A stretch of 64,000 nt of DNA from Opitutales bacterium (GCA_018700525.1 JABITN010000157.1:1-64000), one strand, 5' to 3'; positions 19,212 to 28,386 are shown, counted from the first letter of the stretch. Numbers and translations are program-made. Notes: generated from the sequence alone by a model not told the origin.

Positions 19212-20174
19212 CTAGATCCGTTTTTCGATTTCCTTCAAAACATCTCCGACTTTTAGCCGCTTAAGGTCGCCATCAGGTGCCCGCAAAACGCAATTCTTCT
19301 CCCTCGAAGGCGGGTATGGTCCAAGTTGATTCGGATCACTCGGACCAAAAAGCCCAATAACATCGACTCCAACTGCCGCCCCGATCTGCAAGGCATCGCA
19401 ATCATTGCCCACCAATACGTCGGATTCCTGGATGCAGCCCGCCAAACGCAAGATATTGCTCGTCCCTACCTTATGGACGCGATTCCCCCAATGCTCCTTC
19501 AAACGACCCACCCAAGCATTGCTCCCCTGGGTGACGATGTACAGCACCGCAGAATCTAACTGCCTCAACAATCGTTCAGCTAACTCCTCGAATCCATCCC
19601 ACTCGACGCGTTTCAAACGTCCCTCCAGCCCCAAAACGATGCGAACTGGATTCGCAACCGACGCGGACTGACCAACGCGATCCGCTTCCTTCAACGAAAA
19701 CAAAACTCGCCCTTTAAACTCGGTTTCGAAACCAAACACGCGACAAAACTCCAAAAGAATGTCCACTGGATGCCGACAATCCGGCGATCGAGGCAAGGGC
19801 ACAAGTTGCCGATAAAACATCGCTGCGCCTTCTCTAGCATCCGATCTTCCAATCTTCCGCTTCGATTTAGTGAAGAAGGTCATCAAACCACTTCGGGCGA
19901 GCCCCTGGAAATCCAAAACCTTGTCGAAACGTTGCTGACGCAAATTGCGGCAAAGCCGAATAAACGCGAGAACCCCTTCGCTCCTATAAAAGGTAAATGT
20001 ATGATTGAACGCAGAGCTCGCCTTTACAAGGGTCTCGAATCGTCTACGCGTAACCCATGAAATCTCGATGCCCGGATCATTTTCCTTCAAAGTCTGCGCC
20101 ACTTGCAAACCATGCATGACGTCCCCAAGCGAAGACGTCTTTACGATCAAAATCCGCTGTGTCGCGATCGCCAT
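19212..20174 (-). CDS. glycosyltransferase family 9 (heptosyltransferase-like)
   Basis: Probably adds a heptose or related sugar to lipopolysaccharide core in the cytoplasmic leaflet. The N-terminal motif ILIVKTSSLGDVMHGLQVAQTL matches ADP-heptose:LPS heptosyltransferases (WaaC type), and the C-terminal half holds the donor site segment VLVGNDCDALQIGAAVGVDVIGLFGPSDP. The usual GT9 form of this block is more like xDSGxxHLAAA; here NDCDALQIGAA replaces it, so one substrate-contact His is absent. It is a lone gene between serS and trmL, not in a wider LPS cluster, so the acceptor is unknown. Confidence 0.82.
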   Translation of the reverse strand: MAIATQRILIVKTSSLGDVMHGLQVAQTLKENDPGIEISWVTRRRFETLVKASSAFNHTFTFYRSEGVLAFIRLCRNLRQQRFDKVLDFQGLARSGLMTFFTKSKRKIGRSDAREGAAMFYRQLVPLPRSPDCRHPVDILLEFCRVFGFETEFKGRVLFSLKEADRVGQSASVANPVRIVLGLEGRLKRVEWDGFEELAERLLRQLDSAVLYIVTQGSNAWVGRLKEHWGNRVHKVGTSNILRLAGCIQESDVLVGNDCDALQIGAAVGVDVIGLFGPSDPNQLGPYPPSREKNCVLRAPDGDLKRLKVGDVLKEIEKRI

Positions 20175-20189
20175 TCCAAGTCGAACCGT

Positions 20190-20648
20190 CTAGCCTCTCA
20201 ATTGCCGCATCACTTCATAAATTGCGATGCCCGCGCTCGTCGCCAAATTCAAAGAACGCAGCGTATCATTGTAAATGGGAACCCGTATGCGTCGATCCTC
20301 GCCCACTTCGTCATGCATCCACCCCGGAGCTCCAGAGCCCTCTCGTCCTAAAACCAAACCGTCACCATCCTTGTATTCCATATCCCAGTACGACCTGCTT
20401 CCCTTAGTCGTCATAAGGAAGAGCCGATCAGGACCGTCGGGACTAGCCTTAAACGCTTCCCAGTTATCATGATGCCGAATGTCGAGATTGTGCCAGTAAT
20501 CCATACCGCTCCTCTTGAGATGCTTGTCTCGAATCTCAAACCCCAATGGATAAACAAGATGCAGCCGCGATTCGGTAATCGCGCATGTGCGACCAATATT
20601 CCCCGTATTCTGCGGGATCTCTGGCTGAAATAGGACGACGTGTAACAT
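20190..20648 (-). CDS. trmL: tRNA (cytidine(34)-2'-O)-methyltransferase
   Basis: SPOUT-family enzyme that 2'-O-methylates the wobble base of tRNA-Leu isoacceptors using S-adenosylmethionine. The 152-residue protein has the family start (MLHVVLFQPEIPQNTGNIGRTCA), the middle SAM-knot segment LVLGREGSGAPG, and the C-terminal RVPIYNDTLRSLNLATSAGIAIYE. The length and all three SPOUT motifs are typical. It is 15 bp upstream of the GT9 gene on the same strand. Confidence 0.94.
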   Translation of the reverse strand: MLHVVLFQPEIPQNTGNIGRTCAITESRLHLVYPLGFEIRDKHLKRSGMDYWHNLDIRHHDNWEAFKASPDGPDRLFLMTTKGSRSYWDMEYKDGDGLVLGREGSGAPGWMHDEVGEDRRIRVPIYNDTLRSLNLATSAGIAIYEVMRQLRG

Positions 20649-20695
20649 GCGAATAAGTCGAAAGATAAAGCTCTCCGACGAAGCGAAATCTTCGG

Positions 20696-21322
20696 CTAAG
20701 GACGAAGTCCGTGAACCGTACAGAGATGATCCTTTAACTCCTCGTAATTTTGCGTGACTGGAAATTCTGGCCGCTCCTCGGTAATCTTTTTCGTCGGTTT
20801 AAAGAAGATGCCCGAATCCGCCTCTTCGAGCATACTGAGATCATTGTACGAATCGCCCATCGAAAGCACATGGAAGTTCAATCCCTTCAGAGCGATCACT
20901 GCTTTGCGCTTTTGATCGTTCTGTCGCAGCACATAGTCCTTAATTCGACTCGTTTCGCGGTCGACAGACAACGAATGGCAAAACATCGTGGGATTTCCGA
21001 GCTTCGCGACCAAAGGCATGGCGAACTCGCGAAAGGTATCTGAAAGAATGATCACTTCGACCTGGTTCTGCAGCCACTCCAGAAACTCACGGGCTCCTTC
21101 CAATGGATCCATCGACGAAACAACCTCCTCGATATTCTTCAGAGTAAGACCATTCTTATCGAGAATCTCCAACCGCTTGCTCATCAACTCGTCGTAATCC
21201 GCAATGTCGCGCGTGGTCAGCTTGAGCTCGTCGATTCCCGTCCTCTCGGCCAGGTTTATCCAAATTTCCGGTATCAATACACCCTCGAGATCGAGGCAGG
21301 CGATTGTCATTTGGTCGTTCAT
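20696..21322 (-). CDS. thrH: ThrH-type phosphoserine phosphatase / homoserine phosphotransferase
   Basis: HAD-superfamily enzyme. Known ThrH proteins dephosphorylate phosphoserine and can move the phosphate to homoserine, linking serine and threonine synthesis. The 208-residue chain starts with the nucleophile motif CLDLEGVLIPEIW, where the first Asp is catalytic and the second acid is Glu as in ThrH. It continues with MDPLEGAREFLEWLQ, ILSDTFREFAMPL and the late metal motif MGDSYNDLSMLEEAD. It lies just downstream of smpB, with a 13-bp gap. Confidence 0.92.
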   Translation of the reverse strand: MNDQMTIACLDLEGVLIPEIWINLAERTGIDELKLTTRDIADYDELMSKRLEILDKNGLTLKNIEEVVSSMDPLEGAREFLEWLQNQVEVIILSDTFREFAMPLVAKLGNPTMFCHSLSVDRETSRIKDYVLRQNDQKRKAVIALKGLNFHVLSMGDSYNDLSMLEEADSGIFFKPTKKITEERPEFPVTQNYEELKDHLCTVHGLRP

Positions 21323-21335
21323 AAAAAAGTGATTC

Positions 21336-21812
21336 CTAATTATAGCGGAGGTCCTTCATCGAGCGATCCATGTCCAGCATCACCGCTTTCTTCTTAAGGT
21401 CCTCACGCTTGTCAAAGAGCTTTTTACCCACGCATAAACCAATCTCCACCTTAACCAAAGCCTCTTTGAAATACAGTCGGGTCGGAATGATGTTCTTTCC
21501 GCCAGCCTCCACTTGCTTCTTCAATTTCCGAAGCTCGTGCTTATGAAGCAGCAATTTCCTTTCGCGGCGCGGAATATGATTGCTCAACGAACCCCAAGCA
21601 TACTCGTCGATGTGCAAGCCGTAGATAAATAAGTCCGACTTCACGAACCGACAAAAACTCTCGTTCACCGACGCTTTAGCCGCTCGCAACGACTTCACCT
21701 CAGTCCCTGTCAAGATGATCCCGGCCTCGTACCGATCTTCCACGATATAATCGCGCAAAACCTTAGAATTTCGGATCTCTTTAGGAAGATTGTTCTTATT
21801 TTTGCCGGCCAT
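21336..21812 (-). CDS. smpB: SsrA-binding protein SmpB
   Basis: Partner of tmRNA in rescuing stalled ribosomes by trans-translation. The 158-residue protein has NSKVLRDYIVEDRYEAGIILTGTEVKSLR, VNESFCRF, the positively charged RRERKLLLHKHEL block, and the C-terminal CVGKKLFDKREDLKKK tail that mimics the mRNA path. All are diagnostic. The tmRNA gene itself is not in this window. thrH follows closely on the same strand. Confidence 0.97.
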   Translation of the reverse strand: MAGKNKNNLPKEIRNSKVLRDYIVEDRYEAGIILTGTEVKSLRAAKASVNESFCRFVKSDLFIYGLHIDEYAWGSLSNHIPRRERKLLLHKHELRKLKKQVEAGGKNIIPTRLYFKEALVKVEIGLCVGKKLFDKREDLKKKAVMLDMDRSMKDLRYN

Positions 21813-21917
21813 GGGCTTTATTTAGTTGAGGGCGTGCGGATCAACCTCGAATTAGCATCCAAAAAAACGCGACAGTTTCCCGCCGCGCTTTAAGATATTC
21901 AAAATGGACCCAATCGC

Positions 21918-22118
21918 CTAGGCCTCTCCTAGCTCGTAGCTGATCTTTCCTTCGATAATCTCGCGAAGAGCGACATCTTCTAGATTCAGCTTCTCCAAGG
22001 ACTCCACGAGCGGGCGATTTCCTTGACGCAGTTGCTTCACACGACGTGAAACTACGTTGACTAGAATATTAGGGTCAGTGATGACCTTTTGGGCTTCTTT
22101 TATATAATTGTCTCTCAA
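21918..22118 (-). CDS. rpoZ: DNA-directed RNA polymerase subunit omega
   Basis: Small subunit that helps fold and assemble the beta' subunit. The 66-residue protein begins MRDNYIKEAQKVITDPNIL and then has the omega core VVSRRVKQLRQGNRPLVE, LNLEDVALREIIEGKISY. The start is a TTG ending at 22118. It is supported by a strong AAGGAGG eight bases upstream, which decides the start. The divergent cutA frame begins only 5 bp away on the other strand, so the two leaders overlap. smpB lies about 105 bp downstream. Confidence 0.93.
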   Translation of the reverse strand: MRDNYIKEAQKVITDPNILVNVVSRRVKQLRQGNRPLVESLEKLNLEDVALREIIEGKISYELGEA

Positions 22119-22123
22119 AACGG

Positions 22124-22582
22124 GTGCCTCCTTTTGGTAAATGGGATCCTGCCTTTTACCTTGAAGCCATAGCGCGTCAAGCGATTATTGCCGCCATTCC
22201 AAGACCGAAACAAGAAAAGCGCCCAACAACCCCAACTGCTAACCTGTTCGTTTGCTGGACAACCGTCGAATCCGAGGACGATGCCCGATCAATCGCCAAT
22301 GCCCTAATCGACGAGCGTATTGCCGCCTGCGTACAAATAGATGGCCCCATCGAATCCATTTACAACTGGGAAGGCAAACGCTGCTCTTCTACCGAATATC
22401 GACTCTCAATAAAAGTCCTCGAGGACCAACTCGAAGCCACCCGAAAACGCGTCCAAAACCTTCATTCCTACGACACGCCACAGTGGATAGAGGTCGAAGT
22501 AGCAAAAGTTAAAGAAAAGTACTTGATCTGGGTACAAGAAGCGTCCAACTTCCGCTGCTTCCACCAAAAGGAACCCATTTAA
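22124..22582 (+). CDS. cutA: CutA-like divalent-cation tolerance protein
   Basis: CutA proteins are trimeric ferredoxin-fold proteins linked to copper tolerance; the exact role is unsettled. The core is residues 43-152: VCWTTVESEDDARSIANALI, ERIAACVQIDGPIESIYNWEG, EYRLSIKVLEDQ, and YDTPQWIEVEVAKV. The N-terminus is unusual. The first in-frame start is a GTG at 22124, which adds about 40 residues, and there is no ATG before the core. Those first codons are the complement of the rpoZ ribosome-binding site. The true start may instead be a non-ATG codon further in. The small basic protein gene follows after 5 bp. Confidence 0.85.
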   Translation: MPPFGKWDPAFYLEAIARQAIIAAIPRPKQEKRPTTPTANLFVCWTTVESEDDARSIANALIDERIAACVQIDGPIESIYNWEGKRCSSTEYRLSIKVLEDQLEATRKRVQNLHSYDTPQWIEVEVAKVKEKYLIWVQEASNFRCFHQKEPI

Positions 22583-22587
22583 AAGCC

Positions 22588-22743
22588 ATGTCACAGCATC
22601 CTAGCTATAAATCATCCAGCAGCTCAGCGGTAAAACGCAATGTACTGAAACGCTTCGAACGCGTCGAATTGCTCAAGAAGCGCGGCGAGTGGAAGGACGG
22701 CGATCGAGTCGTCGGCCTGAAAAAGACGAAGCCTGCCGAATAA
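22588..22743 (+). CDS. small basic protein of the Verrucomicrobia/Chlamydiae type
   Basis: A 51-residue Lys/Arg-rich protein: MSQHPSYKSSSSSAVKRN, then a conserved centre VLKRFERVELLKKRGEWKDG and the end DRVVGLKKTKPAE. I recognise this as the short protein family seen in Verrucomicrobiota, Chlamydiota and Lentisphaerota and annotated only as 'small basic protein' (TIGR04137). Function is unknown; the charge suggests RNA or ribosome binding (inference). It starts 5 bp after cutA and is closed by a clear terminator, so the two may form one transcript. It supports placing the organism in the PVC group. Confidence 0.9.
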   Translation: MSQHPSYKSSSSSAVKRNVLKRFERVELLKKRGEWKDGDRVVGLKKTKPAE

Positions 22744-22769
22744 GCAGCCCATCAGACAAATCAATTTCC

Positions 22770-22803
22770 AAAACGCTGTTCCAACCGGGATAGCGTTTTT
22801 TGT
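22770..22803 (+). terminator. Rho-independent terminator after the small basic protein gene
   Basis: Stem AAAACGCT (22770-22777) pairs with AGCGTTTT (22792-22799), with an inner TTCC/GGGA stem around an AACC loop, followed by a run of T. This ends the cutA-small basic protein transcript. Confidence 0.85.
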
Positions 22804-22913
22804 GTTTACCCGAACGGTTACCTTGCCTTTCCGCTTGCCAAAGCAGGTCAGGCGCAGTCGATTGAGAGCCCGTTACCCTCTCAACGCCTAGGCATAATCC
22901 AAATTCTTGCTCT

Positions 22914-24449
22914 ATGCTCGCTACTGTACAAAGTGCTGCTTTACGTGGGATCGAAGCGGTCCCTGTCCTCGTCGAAGTCAACTCCGGAGAAAGCGGCGAT
23001 CCCAGACTCATAATGGTCGGTCTACCCGATGCCGCAGTCAAAGAATCCGACGACCGCGTATTTTCGGCCCTCGCGAACTCTGGCTACCGAAAACCGCAAA
23101 CCCGCACCACGATCAACCTCGCGCCTGGCGATCTCAAAAAAGAAGGTCCCATGTACGATCTGCCGATTGCCCTCGGGATTCTCGCCTCAACAGGGCAAAT
23201 GGGCTCAAGCGGACGTCTCGAACGTTTCATCATTGCAGGCGAGCTCAGTCTCTCCGGTGCTACTCGCCCCATCCGTGGCGGCCTAGCATTTGCTCTCGAA
23301 GCTAAAAACCAAGGCAAAACAGGTGTCATCCTTCCAATGCAATCTGCTCGCGAAGCTGCTCTCGTATCGGATATCGAGGTTTTCGGCGTTGAAAACCTCG
23401 ATCAAGCGAAGCGCTTTCTCGAAGGCGAAATTGAATTAACGCGATTCGAGCGATCCTCTGCCTTCGACTCGGCAACCGAAATTCATCAACTGGATTTCGA
23501 AGACGTGAAAGGCCAAGACCAGGCTCGCAGAGCTGTCGAAGTAGCCGTCGCCGGAGGTCACAATTTCCTAATCATCGGCCCACCCGGATCGGGAAAATCG
23601 ATGATCGCCAAACGTATCCCGAGCATCATGCCGCAACCCTCGCTCGAGGAATACATCCAAATCCTCCAAATCCAGTCAGCCGCTGGGGCAACCAAACACT
23701 CAAGAGCGATCAACATGCGTCGCCCATTCCGCTCTCCCCATCACACGATTAGCGACGTAGGTCTTCTCGGCGGCGGCTCTATCCCCGGTCCAGGCGAAAT
23801 CTCTCTCGCTCACAACGGCGTCCTTTTCATGGACGAACTTCCCGAATTCAAACGCTCCGCCCTGGAAGTAATGCGCCAACCCCTTGAAGACGGACAAGTC
23901 TCCATTTCACGTGCCGCTGGAAAAATCACTTTGCCCTGCAATTTCATGCTCGTCGGAGCAATGAATCCCTGCTCTTGCGGATATCTTGGTTCGAAACAAG
24001 GCGAATGCGGTTGCTCCCCAGCCCAAGTCCAGCGTTACCGTAGCCGCATCAGCGGTCCTCTCCTCGACCGTATCGACATTCATGTCGAAGCACCCGCCCT
24101 CAGTATCGAAGAACTCAGGACAGGTCGCAAAGGCGAAACCTCCGAAACGATTCGGACCCGCATTGAAGGCGCTCGAAAGATCCAGCAGCTCCGCTATCAG
24201 AATGGCCCCTTCACGATGAACGCCAACATGTCCGAATCGGCCATCGACACTCACTGCACGCTAACTCCCCAACTCGGACAGATTCTCCAAAAAGCAATGG
24301 AGGCGCTCACGCTTTCCGCGCGAGCTTACAATCGTATTCTAAAAGTAGCCCGCACCATAGCCGACCTCTCCGAATCAAATACGATCGAGCTCAATCACCT
24401 AACCGAAGCGATTCAATACCGAAGCCTAGATCGACGCAATCGCACCTAG
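22914..24449 (+). CDS. comM: YifB/ComM-family Mg-chelatase-like AAA ATPase
   Basis: Hexameric helicase-like ATPase; in naturally competent bacteria ComM promotes branch migration during transformation. The 511-residue chain has the N-terminal ComM domain (about 1-170, [20 protein letters not shown]), the AAA core with Walker A GPPGSGKS (222-229), Walker [12 protein letters not shown], the sensor-type [15 protein letters not shown], a C-terminal zinc-like cysteine cluster (NPCSCGYLG...GECGC), and the Mg-chelatase C-terminal domain ([18 protein letters not shown]). The length is standard. It lies alone after a terminator, so it likely has its own promoter. Confidence 0.94.
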   Translation: MLATVQSAALRGIEAVPVLVEVNSGESGDPRLIMVGLPDAAVKESDDRVFSALANSGYRKPQTRTTINLAPGDLKKEGPMYDLPIALGILASTGQMGSSGRLERFIIAGELSLSGATRPIRGGLAFALEAKNQGKTGVILPMQSAREAALVSDIEVFGVENLDQAKRFLEGEIELTRFERSSAFDSATEIHQLDFEDVKGQDQARRAVEVAVAGGHNFLIIGPPGSGKSMIAKRIPSIMPQPSLEEYIQILQIQSAAGATKHSRAINMRRPFRSPHHTISDVGLLGGGSIPGPGEISLAHNGVLFMDELPEFKRSALEVMRQPLEDGQVSISRAAGKITLPCNFMLVGAMNPCSCGYLGSKQGECGCSPAQVQRYRSRISGPLLDRIDIHVEAPALSIEELRTGRKGETSETIRTRIEGARKIQQLRYQNGPFTMNANMSESAIDTHCTLTPQLGQILQKAMEALTLSARAYNRILKVARTIADLSESNTIELNHLTEAIQYRSLDRRNRT

Positions 24450-24504
24450 GCCAAGCCTCGAAATCTGAAGGGCTTCAATAACCTGAATACTGGATACGCC
24501 CAGC

Positions 24505-24921
24505 TTAAACGAATATTTCGTAGTCCTTAAAAAAGCGCTTCAACTCAGCTGCAGCTGTTTCCGGTCCATCAGACGCATGAACGACGTTGCGCATCATGTC
24601 CGTACCGAAATCGCCACGAATCGTTCCCGTAGGAGCTTTCTTAGAATCAGTCGGCCCAAGTAAATCGCGAACTCGTTGGATGACATTATCGCCTTGCAAG
24701 GCCACCATAATTACGGATCTCGAGCTCATAAAAGCCTCGATCTCAGGAAAAAATGGAAGATCCGCCACATGAGCGTAATGCTCACGCAAAATCGGAGACT
24801 CCAATCGCGCCATTTTTGTAGCCACGATCGAAAAGCCTTCGCTTTCGAAACGTTGCAATACTTTACCTGCTAGCCCCTGCTCCATGCAGTCCGGCTTTAG
24901 AATGATGAATGTTTTTTCCAT
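24505..24921 (-). CDS. ndk: nucleoside diphosphate kinase
   Basis: Transfers the gamma phosphate between nucleoside triphosphates and diphosphates through a phospho-histidine. The 138-residue protein starts EKTFIILKPDCMEQGLAGKV and has the catalytic segment NVVHASDGPETAAAELKRFF, with the active His in VVHASDG (the commoner form is AVHGSDS). Length and ends are typical. It is the only leftward gene between convergent comM and the fatty-acid genes. Confidence 0.96.
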   Translation of the reverse strand: MEKTFIILKPDCMEQGLAGKVLQRFESEGFSIVATKMARLESPILREHYAHVADLPFFPEIEAFMSSRSVIMVALQGDNVIQRVRDLLGPTDSKKAPTGTIRGDFGTDMMRNVVHASDGPETAAAELKRFFKDYEIFV

Positions 24922-24979
24922 CGAATTGAATTCGTTAACTTAAATGCGAGATAGCTTACCTATCTTCGTCTTTAAAAGA

Positions 24980-26230
24980 TTAGTACGCTTTGAAAATCAA
25001 CGACGCATTTTGTCCACCAAAACCGAGACTGTTGCTCATCGCTACCGACAGTTTAGCCTCTCGAGCTTCATTAGGTACATAGTCCAGATCGCAATCCGGA
25101 TCCGGAGTCTGGTAATTCATCGTCGGCGCGATGTTGCCGGTTTGAAGCATCCGAACGCAGGCTACGCTTTCCACGCCTCCCGCAGCTCCGAGCAAATGGC
25201 CCGTCATCGACTTAGTCGAACTCATCGGAAGGGACTTGGAGTGCTCACCGAAAAGACTCTTAACCGCCAACGTTTCGAACTTGTCGTTATACGGCGTAGA
25301 CGTTCCGTGAGCGTTGATATAGTCAATCTCCCCGGTATTTACTTTTCCGGAAGTCATCGCTCGCTTCATCGCTCCAATCAGCCCTTTCCCCTCGGGATGC
25401 GGCGCGGTGATATGATTAGCGTCGCATGACGCTCCATAACCAACTAGCTCGCAAAGGATTTCCGCTCCTCGCTTCTGAGCGTGCTTTAAGGTTTCCAAGA
25501 CCAAGACCCCCGCTCCTTCGCCCATAACAAATCCATCACGGTTCGCGTCAAATGGACGACTAGCATGCGCTGGATCGTCATTATTGGTGGTCATCGCTTT
25601 CATCGAACAAAAGCCCGAATAGCCAAGACCGGTAATTGTCGCCTCGCTTCCTCCCGCGATCATGACATCCGCTTCGCCTAAGCGCAGCGTCTTCAGCGAT
25701 TCGCCAATAGCGTGAGCTCCGGTAGCGCAGGCGCTAACGATCGAGAAGTTCGGCCCCATTGCGCCAAGCTCGATGCCAATCACTCCAGACGCCATGTTCG
25801 AGATAAGAGCCGGAATCATGAATGGGGATACCTTGCGCGGTCCGCCCTCGATCAACTTTCGGCAATTTTTCTCTATGGTGTCCATACCACCAATTCCCGA
25901 ACCAATGAATACACCTACTCGGTCAGGATCTTCTTGATCCATGTCCAAGCCTGCACGGGCCACTGCTTCTTTACAGGCAGCAAAAGCGAAGTGCACGAAA
26001 CGATCGTTCCGTCGAGCCGCTTTCGGATCCATGTAATTCGTCGCGTCGAAATCCTTGATTTCTCCGCCTATCTTACAGGTGTATTTCTCGGTATCGAAAG
26101 CTTCTATCCTAGTGATACCATTTTTACCTTCGAGGAGCCCTTCGTAAAAGGAATCCACGTCCAGTCCTAGCGGCGTGATCGCCCCTAGGCCAGTAACAAC
26201 TACACGTTGGCTATCCGCCAGATCAGTCAT
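24980..26230 (-). CDS. fabF: 3-oxoacyl-[ACP] synthase II
   Basis: Elongates acyl-ACP with malonyl-ACP in fatty acid synthesis. The 416-residue chain has the nucleophile segment SIVSACATGAHAIGE, the first His in NAHGTSTPYNDKFET, and the second His in STKSMTGHLLGAAG, the Cys-His-His triad of FabF. The C-terminus NSLGFGGQNASLIFK is typical. acpP (about 80 bp upstream) and fabG precede it on the same strand, giving the common fabG-acpP-fabF order. Confidence 0.97.
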   Translation of the reverse strand: MTDLADSQRVVVTGLGAITPLGLDVDSFYEGLLEGKNGITRIEAFDTEKYTCKIGGEIKDFDATNYMDPKAARRNDRFVHFAFAACKEAVARAGLDMDQEDPDRVGVFIGSGIGGMDTIEKNCRKLIEGGPRKVSPFMIPALISNMASGVIGIELGAMGPNFSIVSACATGAHAIGESLKTLRLGEADVMIAGGSEATITGLGYSGFCSMKAMTTNNDDPAHASRPFDANRDGFVMGEGAGVLVLETLKHAQKRGAEILCELVGYGASCDANHITAPHPEGKGLIGAMKRAMTSGKVNTGEIDYINAHGTSTPYNDKFETLAVKSLFGEHSKSLPMSSTKSMTGHLLGAAGGVESVACVRMLQTGNIAPTMNYQTPDPDCDLDYVPNEAREAKLSVAMSNSLGFGGQNASLIFKAY

Positions 26231-26310
26231 AAATACGTCTCGCGAGGTGTGGGTCGTTTGAAAGTGAATTCAAGCGACTCGTTGCTAAAGTTTAAACGCC
26301 GAGGAGCGGG

Positions 26311-26571
26311 TTACGCTCCGGCCTTTTCTTTGATGTAAGAAACGGTGTCTCCAACAGTCTGTAGCTTTTCCGCGTCAGACTCGGGAATTTCTCCGTTTAT
26401 TTCGTCTTTGAATTCTTCTTCGAAAGCCATTATCAACTCAACGGTGTCGAGCGAATCCGCGCCTAGATCATCCAGGAAGGATGCTTCCGGCGTGATCTGC
26501 TCTTCGTTAACGTTGAGCTGGTTTACGATGATCTCTGAGACTCTTTGTTCGATGCTTTTTTCGTCAGCCAT
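26311..26571 (-). CDS. acpP: acyl carrier protein
   Basis: Carries growing acyl chains on a phosphopantetheine arm. The 86-residue acidic helical protein has the attachment motif [15 protein letters not shown] with Ser40. The flanking helices and the acid bias are typical of ACP, and fabG and fabF are direct neighbours on the same strand. It is slightly longer than the usual 77-80 residues at the N-terminus. Confidence 0.97.
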   Translation of the reverse strand: MADEKSIEQRVSEIIVNQLNVNEEQITPEASFLDDLGADSLDTVELIMAFEEEFKDEINGEIPESDAEKLQTVGDTVSYIKEKAGA

Positions 26572-26612
26572 TGTGAGGACAGTTTAGATGATAAATTTGA
26601 TCTGAGGAGGGA

Positions 26613-27359
26613 TCACATCGCCATGCCGCCGTCAACGGTAAAAACTTGGCCCGTGATATAATTAGCTTCTTCCGATGCCAGGTACGACACCATGTTGGCA
26701 ATATCATTCGCTTCCCCCATTCGTTTCAAGGGAATAAACGGAAGAATCTTGTCCATGGCTGCATCCGCTATCCGAGATGTCATGTCGGTTTTGATGAAGC
26801 CGGGAGCGACGCAATTAGCCGTCACCTTGCGAGACGCCAATTCCTTGGCCAAGCTTTTCGTGAATCCGATCATGCCGGCTTTGGCTGCAGCATAGTTGGT
26901 CTGCCCTGCATTTCCCATGATTCCGGAGATCGAAGTGATATTGATTACGCGTCCCCAACGCTTGCGGGTCATTGGACGAGCCAAGCCTTTCACCCAATAG
27001 AAGCAGCTATTGAGATTCGTATCGATCACGCTCGCCCAATCGTCTTCGCTCATGCGAAACAACAGGTTGTCCTTAGTGATACCCGCGTTATTGACTAAAA
27101 TATCAATATTGCCGTATTCATTCAACAATTCTTCGCTCGCTGCTGCCACTGCTGCCGGATCAGCGACGTCCACCGCTTTCGCGACCGCCTTGCCTCCCGT
27201 AGCATTAATAGCATCGGCAGCCGATCCGCAGGACGATTCCGAATACGAAACGCAAATTACAGTGACCCCAGCTTTCCCCAATACTTCAGCGATTGCGCGA
27301 CCGATTCCACGGCCTGCGCCGGTGACCAAAGCGACTTTATTATCAAACGTTAAACTCAT
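26613..27359 (-). CDS. fabG: 3-oxoacyl-[ACP] reductase
   Basis: NADPH-dependent reduction of 3-oxoacyl-ACP. The 248-residue short-chain dehydrogenase shows the cofactor motif TGAGRGIGRAIAEVLG, the NNAG motif, and the catalytic Ser-Tyr-Lys in ITSISGIMGNAGQTNYAAAKAG. The end YITGQVFTVDGGMAM is the typical FabG C-terminus. It is the first gene of the fabG-acpP-fabF set; the promoter should lie in the 27360-27633 gap shared with the divergent pseudouridine synthase. Confidence 0.96.
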   Translation of the reverse strand: MSLTFDNKVALVTGAGRGIGRAIAEVLGKAGVTVICVSYSESSCGSAADAINATGGKAVAKAVDVADPAAVAAASEELLNEYGNIDILVNNAGITKDNLLFRMSEDDWASVIDTNLNSCFYWVKGLARPMTRKRWGRVINITSISGIMGNAGQTNYAAAKAGMIGFTKSLAKELASRKVTANCVAPGFIKTDMTSRIADAAMDKILPFIPLKRMGEANDIANMVSYLASEEANYITGQVFTVDGGMAM

Positions 27360-27633
27360 TGCTATGTGATTTATGAATCCTTTCCCCGCACAACTCTGAT
27401 TTCAGGTTATTCGGATAACGAATGAACAGTTCAATCCACCCTCATCTGCTTAGGCAATGCTAGTTTTTAGCGAATTTCGTATTCCTGCCAGTCTTGCACT
27501 TGCCCTGAGCCAAGCTCTCGCTCTTTATCGTCATTCGCTGGCCCACTTCACTCCGTCGTATTCGCAATATTTCCTATCATAAAGAAATTGCCTACTGACG
27601 CTACACTAACAGGATCAGTCCTTTTTTTTCCAA

Positions 27634-28386
27634 ATGGCACCATCCGACAATCTACTGCGTCTCCAAAAGTTCCTAGCTGACATGGGCGTATGCTCGCGAC
27701 GAACGGCTGAGACATTCATCCGCAATGGAGAGGTTTCCGTCAACGGCAAGATCGCTCAAATCGGCGATAAAATTAACCCGAAAGCCGATGAAGTCGTTTA
27801 CGAAGGCCAAAGAATCCGAAACCGTAAGAAAGGCCAGATAGTCTTCGCCCTCAACAAACCCAAGGGCTATATCTGCAGTAACGACGATCCGCACAACGAT
27901 CGAACCGTTTTTGATTTGATCCCCAAAGACTATGCATCGCTTCGCCTTTTCTGCGCAGGGCGCCTCGACAAAGACAGCGAAGGACTCGTCATTCTAACCA
28001 ATGACGGCGAGCTGGCAAATCAGCTCATGCACCCCTCCAACTTAGTCGTCAAACGCTACCAAGTCTCGCTCAAACAACCCTACCCGAAAAACAAATTCAG
28101 CAAGCTCATCAAGGGCGTTGTCTACGAAGGCGAGCGAATGAAGATCGAGAAAGCCGCACTGCTCGGCAACCAAACGCACGACGCATCAAAAGAGATCGAC
28201 GTATGGATGCATCACGGTAAAAAGCGCGAAATCCGAAATCTTTTCATGGTCCTAGGCTACGATGTCCAACGCCTCAAGCGCTACCAAATCGGCAAGTTTA
28301 GTATAAAGGGCATGCCCAAAGGCGCAGGCACAATTTTGCAGAAACCCGATATTCAAAAACTATTCAAGACCGACGAAACCCTATGA
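27634..28386 (+). CDS. RsuA/RluB/E/F-family pseudouridine synthase
   Basis: Isomerises a uridine in ribosomal RNA. The 250-residue protein has an N-terminal S4 RNA-binding domain (RLQKFLADMGVCSRRTAETFIRNGEVSVNG) followed by the catalytic domain with the active Asp in AGRLDKDSEGLVILTNDG, and later KREIRNLFMVLGYDVQRLKRYQIG. It most resembles RluB/RluF, but which site on 23S rRNA is modified cannot be decided here. Its stop overlaps the next start in an ATGA, so translation is coupled to the secreted protein gene. Confidence 0.92.
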   Translation: MAPSDNLLRLQKFLADMGVCSRRTAETFIRNGEVSVNGKIAQIGDKINPKADEVVYEGQRIRNRKKGQIVFALNKPKGYICSNDDPHNDRTVFDLIPKDYASLRLFCAGRLDKDSEGLVILTNDGELANQLMHPSNLVVKRYQVSLKQPYPKNKFSKLIKGVVYEGERMKIEKAALLGNQTHDASKEIDVWMHHGKKREIRNLFMVLGYDVQRLKRYQIGKFSIKGMPKGAGTILQKPDIQKLFKTDETL

